Assembly (NCBI GenBank): GCA_030278955.1
Contig: JAOANR010000009.1
Span: 42,761,800-42,825,799 of the forward strand
Source of the DNA: Hygrophila difformis
Taxonomy: Eukaryota > Streptophyta > Magnoliopsida > Lamiales > Acanthaceae
Length of the DNA: 64,000 nucleotides
Reading direction: 5' to 3'
Positions 57,579 through 64,000 of this stretch are shown piece by piece. The notes beneath the pieces were generated by a model, which worked only from the letters and a program-made list of their open reading frames with translations, had not been told where the DNA came from and made no database searches. Positions within the stretch are counted from its first letter, which is position 1. Each line of letters begins with the position of its first letter. Both the position numbers and the translations under genes were made by a program.

Positions 57579-60500
57579 CTAGCATTTTTGGCCCGCGCGT
57601 TGCGCACGGGCGTATTGCTTTCTTATTATGAATAGAACTAATATATATGGGCTGTTTGGATGACAGCATATTGGCCAGTATATAGCATATTGGAAGAGCA
57701 TATTGTCTCACAGTTCTCTCTCCGAATCTGCTATCTGCTGGCGGATCCGCTGACTCCCAAACATCCCCTATTTTTTTTTAGTTGAATGAACAAAATAAAT
57801 ACGTAGAAGTATACAATTTGGAATTCATAGTCAATGATAATTTTAGAGATAATGGTTTAGAGTTTAGAGATATAAAGTTAAAAGTTAAGGATGAATAGAG
57901 TTTATAATTTAACAATCAAATTTAGAATTTCATTGTTAAAATGAAACATATTTATTATAAATTAGTTATTTTAACATCCCATTATCCCTCGACCCTCCTC
58001 CCATTATGTGAATTTTTTTGAATGATATAACAATTTTCTAATAATTCAATTCCCTCTCCTATCCACATGATCTATTAAATAATTCGATTCCACAATACTA
58101 AAGCTAAATAAACTCGAAACCTAGCCTGCTTGGTTGAAAGTGGGAACCAAGTATTTTCTCAACCAACTTATAGAATTTTTAATACAACTCCTCCACCTGC
58201 CATCAACAAAACATTCATTATCACTCCTAAATAATACAATTTCATATCAGAAATGTTTTTAGTTGATATTTAGTGAAAACAATCATCAGGACAACCAAAA
58301 ATTCTCAACACAGGCTAATTCCTATCTCCACTCCAGGTAGAGCAATTCAAGTTATGCTTATAATAATAGTATAGTTTTTGTAATAGTTAGTGAGAATTAT
58401 GTGTGAATGCCAATCATCAACTCTCCAAGGATAAAAGGAAAATCAATAACTACATTAATGAGATTTGGCACACACCTTATAAATCAACTCCTCAATTTGT
58501 TCATCGTGATCAATTGAATCTTTGGCCATTCAATCGACGGAACAACAGAAGTGAACACTAATGCAATGCCTTTAGCTGTAAAAGAAATAGTCAATTTAGC
58601 ATTTAAGAAAACTTTTTACCCATTTGCCCCATTAGGCACAAATAATGACCAAGCAAATGGTAGAGCTTAACCTTTCTTTGTTCAAATTATGTTCCTGCAA
58701 GAGGGTGGTAGAAATTAGAATTACTACATTATCCAATATTTTTATGTTTATATGCTCCAAGGAAACTCACTATTAACATGTGGCTACTTTGTCGAGCATG
58801 GCTTCAATGGTGAAGCTGCATCTTTTGTAGAAAGTTCATCAGATTTTGAATATCTGTTCCACTCAATTCTTTGATTTTATTGTTCTGAATAAAATTAAGA
58901 GGTTGTTCTTTGGGGCATTAAATCAAACACAATGATAGGAATGCCAATATAATACCCTTAAGTGTAAAAATCGGGAGTATGCATACATAACCAGAATGAA
59001 TTATCCAGCAATCCACACAGCTCTTGAAGCGAGTCACTATTGGCATTGAAGTAAAGTTAGTAGAGAAAACCTCGGATCGTTTGGTGAGGCAGAGGATGAG
59101 AGGAACATAGAAAAGAACAGATGAATTTATTGATATTTATTTATTTATTATTATTTTTTTTTTTGCTGATGATGTGTTTGATTATATGGCATTACTCAGC
59201 AGCTATCAATCTACCCGCTTGTTTTAATAAGAGCATTTGATCAAAGAATGAGCGTATAATGATTGAACTTATATGAGGATATAAAATGAGAATATAATTT
59301 TTTTTTCTTTTTGAATTACATGAGATTCAAGTCTTTTGTTTATGTTTTTGATTTTTTCTTCTTTTTTCTCTTTGCCCGCCTTCTCAGACTTGTTCACCAA
59401 AAAAAAGGCTTTTGCTTAAAATAGTGGTTGGAATGCATGTAATAAAAATTTAAAAGGGAAATAAATGAGAAAATAAGACGATTGAAGAAAAATTCAAAGA
59501 CACAACCAAATGAACATAACATAAAATAAATTATTTTTAATGTTAAAAACCTAAATATAAATAGTTTCACTTTCATATCTAAAATAATGAGAGCAAGTGG
59601 AAAACTTGATAAGTTTAGTATTGTATATTTATATTTATGATAAATGTTCACTTTAGATTATTCTTTGTGAAAAATAAAATGGTAAATATGTTTGATTGAA
59701 AGTTTATATTCACATGTTTTGTATCATGTTTGAACGTCATGATCACTTAAAAAAAATATTAGAGCTTTTGGGTAAAAATATTGCTACAATCCAAAACTAA
59801 TTATGATTCTCACAAATCTTCACAATTATTTATACTAAAATACTTCTTATATCCTTTTACAATATAAATTATTTATATATAAAAAATTTGTATAAAAATT
59901 TACTTTGAATTTCATATACATATATATTTATATTGAAATAAAATAAGGATTAAGGATATTATGTCTAAAAATTAAACTATGATACGTGTTAGTCTTTTTT
60001 TTTTCATTTTCTTTCCTTTCTTCTTAAGAAAGAAAAAAAAAATTATGTAGAATTTGGCTAAAATGGTATGGAATTTTTAAGTGATTAGTTATTTTATATT
60101 ATCAATTTTTTTTAATGTCAGTTTAATGTTTACACCATATTTTTAATGAAATATTTATATTTAAAATATGTCATTGATTAAAAATATTTGAAATCTATTA
60201 TTTTAAATTCCTTATATTGATATAGGATTATATTTTAGACACATATTTTTAACCTAATTATATTTATTTATTAATATTATAATATGTTAATATTTCTTAG
60301 ATACTCCTATACTATTATATATTTGATCAAAGAATTAATATTATATAGTTTTATGTTTATAAATATTTGATATGATAAATATATTTACTATAATTTAAAA
60401 ATATATATTTACTTCATTTATACTTTAATTTCAATATTAAGCTAGGTAAAAAAATTAGGATATAAAATTTATTAAATTTTTATAGTTCACAACATTTCTT

Positions 60501-61146
60501 AAATTTAGTTATTCAATATATTTTGAATGAAATACTTTTTTAAAAAATATCATAATTATATTCCTTTTATTGATACAGGATTATATATTGTATTGAGATA
60601 AATTTTTAATCTAACTAAATTTATTTAATTATATTATAATATTATTTTTTACAAAATTATATGTATAAAAAAGTATACATAAAAAATAATTATATTATAT
60701 GTATCAGAAAATAATTTATATTATATGTATCAATATTATTTGATACAATATTATTCAATATTATATATAGGTCACCAAAAAAATAATTTATATATATGAA
60801 GTATGTATCAAAAAAGTTGTTATATTAATAGATAGATTTATATATGCAATCAAAATAATTTGTATAAAAAGAATTATATCTTTTAAAATATATATGAAGA
60901 TTTTCACACGACTTTGTTATATTAATAGATAGATTTGTTTTCTAAACTTAGATATTGGTGACGTGGTCGATGACATGGCATTACTGGGCAATTACTCAGC
61001 ATCTATGTGTCTTTGCAAGAGCCGTTGATTTAAAAATGAGTCCATAATGACTGATTAACCCCTGAAAATTAAGAAGGATAGATTAATTTTAATAAGGACA
61101 AAAGAGTCTGCACATGCCAAAAAGTATTCAGGATTTATTATATAGA
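57579..61146 (-). mobile_element. Helitron H3 nested in H2
   Basis: In minus sense the 5' end is TCTATATAATAAATCCTGAA (from 61146, preceded by A) and the 3' end is CTAG (57582-57579) followed by T. The terminal hairpin GCCCG-C-GCG-TTG-CGC-A-CGGGC is at 57591-57611. Length 3568 bp. AT-rich, without Rep/helicase. Its hairpin is unlike those of H1 and H2, so it is another family. No gene was recognised; a splice-bounded stretch near 58495-58575 (minus) may be a captured exon. The A and T insertion borders and a good hairpin support the boundaries. Confidence 0.82.
59160..59285 (-). repeat. Second copy of Helitron 5' subterminal sequence within H3
   Basis: Resembles 60955-61065 in the same orientation (shared ATGGCATTACT, CTCAGCA, and an AATGAG-then-ATAATGA pattern). 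Suggests a decayed second 5' region, from nesting or from internal duplication. Confidence 0.5.
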
Positions 61147-62640
61147 TTCATATCCAAGGCTGTTGTCACTTCCCTGTCCTGTATTATATTTCAATTTTTT
61201 AGAATTGCATATTGAACATGCTATAAATGTGGCCTGTGGCCAACATAGATAGTGGTGGTGGCCTCTGAGCGCTTGATATCTTGCTGCTTATTGTGGCGTG
61301 CTTGGCTTTCAACCATCACATCCGATTGTACCCCTTTTTTCCTTGGGCAGTCACTTTTTGTATTGATTGCTTTAATTCTGTTTAATTGGTTAAATGAACT
61401 TTTTGAAAATATACTCCGTCACTTACGCTATTGTAAAAAACCGTTATAGTTCTCAGAAGTAGCTTCTTGTTAATTGAGTTTAGACATTATTTGATTTGAC
61501 CTTCGGTTCTTTTCTTTTTTTCATTCATCCTTTCTGTTATCTTGTATACGGATTTTTAAGTACCTTATGGTCTATGGATGTTGGTGGTTTTAGATCACAA
61601 ACACGATGTAGCCAGAGCAGAAAATTTTGTGGCACTTTCTTTCGGATGTGAACTGATCGGCATACAGAGAGACTTTAAGAATTATAGGCTTGCCGGGAGT
61701 TCCCACATGACACCCATCAGGAAAGGTAACTTTTGAGACCTTTATAGCCATGTTTATCTCCTTCGTTAAATAAGTCTGTACTTTAAATTTCTTATCCCTT
61801 TTCATGCAGGATTTTGAGATGTAGAGCTCTTTATAAAGGTACTTCAGGTTTTGTGGATGCGGCAATTAATGGAGCTATGGGTGTAATCAGAAAATGCATT
61901 CAACCAATTAAAAATCCAACTGATCCAGAGTGCTTTCGTATGTAAGCAGAAAATGAATAACAGGTAAAACTGTCTGATTGAAACATTGTGTTGTGTTGTT
62001 CTTGCACTTGGATTCAAGGACATCATCTATTTCTTCAATTCAATCTAAATTTGGAACATTTGTTATGTTTCAGATTCAACATTAGTTAAAGAAAGGACTA
62101 TTCAAAGGTGTTTAAAGGTCTTGTTGATGTGTGTAGGGAATCTTGGACTCAAATGGTTTGTTTGACTGAAGTGTTAAAGCTAAAGCTAAGGAACACTTAT
62201 TTGTGGGGCTATGCATGCAAGAGATTATAGTAGTCACCTGACATTGAATTGCCAAATCTATTTAGATTTAAAATGACAAGATCTGGGGATTTTCTTGTTC
62301 GGCCTTTTCGAAATCTGATGATAAGGATTACGGAATAGAGGCATTAGAGGAGATCATGTCTATGATGGACAGGGAACAACGCGCATAACTCGCTACCATG
62401 TTCTCCATGACGAGCTGGGGTTCTCTCCTAATGATCTACAGGATCTTGTGCACTAACTGTCCTATGTGAGAAAAAAACTTAATTAACTTGATTTTGAGCG
62501 TGCCATTATGACCGTAACTCGTCCTGATTTATTGTATACTTGATTCCTCGGCTTTTACAGTTATCAAAGAAGCACCACCACCATCTCAGTTTGTAACAAG
62601 CTGTTTTTATCCTGATTCTTTATTTCAATTATTTCTTTTT
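61147..62640. other. H2 interior without recognised gene
   Basis: Several short open stretches (61252-61449; 61806-61944 in the + frame; 62295-62395 in the + frame) without a family I can name. Probably captured fragments or decayed transposon DNA. Confidence 0.3.
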
Positions 62641-62699
62641 CCTCCATGGGCAGTTGTAGACACTAAATACGCTGTGCATCGCATAGCTCCGCCAACTAG
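62641..62699 (+). other. Decayed internal Helitron 3' terminus
   Basis: CCTCCATGGGCAGTTGTA and a GCTGTGC-ATC-GCATAGC hairpin (62671-62687) followed by CTAG at 62696-62699. It aligns with the H1 and H2 3' ends, but the base after CTAG is A and the stem has mismatches. It lies 508 bp before the true H2 end. Confidence 0.65.
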
Positions 62700-62761
62700 A
62701 GATGTATATTTTACAGAGTATATTTTACCATTGGTAAGTTACAATGTAAAATCTGGATCTT

Positions 62762-62805
62762 TTCTTCTTCTTCTTCTTCTTCTTCTTTTTTTTTTTTTTT
62801 TTTTT
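62762..62805. repeat. (TTC)n microsatellite followed by poly-T
   Basis: About eight TTC/CTT repeats, then a run of about 20 T. Confidence 0.9.
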
Positions 62806-63178
62806 ACATTATTAAATTACCTTACAAATCCTGGCTTCTCATTTATTATTCTATCTTGTTAGATTTGTACTTGTTAATAGAAGCATTAAGTTCAATCATA
62901 AAAATTTATATTTTGCAGAAGAAAACCAACTTTATGCAAAACGCCAATTTATTTATTTTGTCTTATCATGTTTTTTTTCTTATTAAAGAAACAAATAGTC
63001 TCATGTCAATGAAAATAATATCCATCCCCATAATGTGAACTGTAACAGTCCTACTCTTATAACATTACCTAATAATTAAACCTCTTTCAAAGGATGTTAT
63101 AATATTTATAGGACATTGTAACGACAACATAAGGAATATTTTTTTCTTTTTCCACGGGCAGTTGTATATTCAAAATAT

Positions 63179-63207
63179 GTTGTGCATCGCACAACGAGAT
63201 TTACTAG
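63179..63207 (+). other. Helitron H2 3' terminus hairpin and CTAG
   Basis: Perfect 7-bp stem GTTGTGC/GCACAAC with an ATC loop, then GAGATTTA and the CTAG terminus. Confidence 0.9.
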
Positions 63208-63336
63208 TATATAGATATATAGTGCATGAATTATTTTTTGGGGTAAATTATCATTTGCATGTGCATACTGCATTGCCCGAACTTAGAGAACCTAGAAGCG
63301 TGATACATTTTAACTTAGATCTTTTGCTTGCGCTAG

Positions 63337-63672
63337 ATGGCTAGTCAAGATATGATGAGCTTGATGATCAAAATGATGAACGCTCACCTTGATTCCCAAC
63401 AAACCATAGAACAAATGAAACATTGTATAGCTCAATTGGAGGAAAATCTGCACCACATGGGCAACCTAAGAGAGGCGGACCACCACCGCATAAACCAACT
63501 CGAACGCCAAGTCCAAACCCTCACTACGCAAAACCTAATACTGAAGGAACATGTCGATGCTCATGGAGAGGACTTGAACACCATCTTTGACGACCTACTG
63601 CCGCCAAGTTCGGAGGGGGAAGACTCGGAGGAGGATCCCGCTACTCCACCGGAGGACGTCTTGAGACGCTAG
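63337..63672 (+). CDS. Element C short coiled-coil ORF upstream of gag
   Basis: 111 residues, complete: MASQDMMSLMIKMMNAHLDS, the core NLREADHHRINQLERQVQTL, then an acidic tail (SSEGEDSEEDP). It is almost identical to the element B protein except in the tail and a few helix positions, although B is in the opposite orientation and 47 kb away. The start codon is 129 bp after the end of H2. It ends about 245 bp before the gag ATG, so it is a separate reading frame and not a Gag extension. Function unknown. Confidence 0.78.
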   Translation: MASQDMMSLMIKMMNAHLDSQQTIEQMKHCIAQLEENLHHMGNLREADHHRINQLERQVQTLTTQNLILKEHVDAHGEDLNTIFDDLLPPSSEGEDSEEDPATPPEDVLRR

Positions 63673-63917
63673 GGGTTCTACATATAGTAGATACTATTTT
63701 TGCTAAGAAAACGTTGCTATTTTTGTACATCCTCCTACTTGTATTAAAAGCTTCTTTTAAGGGAATAAAATACAAGATTTATTCATTTAAACAAAATAAA
63801 ACAAAACCTTGCGTTGCTTTAAAGTCCAATCAAGCATTATGTGTGGAAATACAAGCACATTCATAGTAACTTGCCTAGACAATATATTACGTTCTAATTT
63901 ACACCGTTTGTAACAGA

Positions 63918-64000
63918 ATGGCACCACGAGGTAGATCAAGAACCCAACCTGCTCCCCAAACTAATACTGAAGTGCCACCAAATGACACCGAACCTGCTCA
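63918..64000 (+). CDS. gag: Element C Gag, N-terminal start, runs off window
   Basis: ATG with 27 codons (MAPRGRSRTQPAPQTNTEVP...). It matches the start of gag in element B (15662 on minus), which lacks about 19 bp just after the ATG. Open to the window edge. Confidence 0.75.
   Translation, partial: MAPRGRSRTQPAPQTNTEVPPNDTEPA

Noticed and set aside
57526..57711. Short minus ORF across the H3 end
   Set aside because: Crosses the Helitron boundary and hairpin; chance frame.
59394..59651. 85-residue hydrophobic minus ORF in H3
   Set aside because: Phe/Ile/Leu-rich because of AT-rich composition; no conserved motif.
61590..61865. 91-residue minus-strand ORF
   Set aside because: No recognisable family; AT-rich and without splice or composition support.

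Overview
This window is plant nuclear DNA, most likely from a eudicot: the host-gene pieces have AT-rich GT-AG introns and give best matches from memory to plant protein families, and the rest is long-LTR Ty3/gypsy chromoviruses (Tekay/Del type: C-terminal chromodomain, initiator tRNA-Met primer site TGGTATCAGAGC, LTRs of 2.5-3.3 kb), Helitrons and MITEs. I found no undisturbed native gene. Every recognisable cellular gene piece lies inside a Helitron or an apparent Helitron.

Layout. 1-2342: gene-poor DNA with a Stowaway MITE (1931-2190). 2343-8738: Helitron H1 (+), with intron-bearing pieces of a PPR protein, a dynamin-related protein, an SCP-type phosphatase and the splicing factor CWC22, most of them visibly broken. 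8785 onward: the apparent 5' end of another Helitron (H4), interrupted by element A (9005-25931, minus, gag-only) and element C. Element B (9901-19275, minus, deleted pol, 5-bp target duplication gtatt) sits in one LTR of A, and a Tourist-like MITE (10948-11511) sits in one LTR of B. Element C (+) starts at 27520. Its 5' LTR is cut by element D (28321-38217, +, nearly complete but decayed pol, duplication ctaac) and element E (39906-48058, minus, gag-only, duplication ccgtg), so one 2.5-kb LTR is spread over 20.6 kb. The C leader is then split by Helitron H2, exactly 48408-63207 (14.8 kb, +). The C leader resumes at 63208, with a short upstream ORF and the gag start at the window edge.

H2 carries a complete-looking ATG8 gene (five coding exons, 117 codons), plus exons resembling an Rsm22-like methyltransferase, the kinase VIK, CDKC, FZR/CCS52, an LRR-VIII receptor kinase, the E2 enzyme UBC2 and an auxin response factor, all on the same strand as the Helitron. 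A 206-bp solo LTR sits in an ATG8 intron and a second Helitron (H3, 57579-61146, minus) is nested in H2.

The most unusual signals are: (1) tandem arrays of covarying hairpins at the same relative place in the LTRs of two families; in element E each unit reads on the element sense strand as a tRNA T-arm / Pol III B-box (GGTTCGATTCC); (2) a short coiled-coil ORF upstream of gag, conserved in elements B, C and D; (3) two polypurine tracts per element, with E having switched to the upstream one and so enlarged its LTR by about 300 bp; (4) the intact ATG8 reading frame inside a Helitron. Assignments of protein families are from memory of family sequences; no database search was run.
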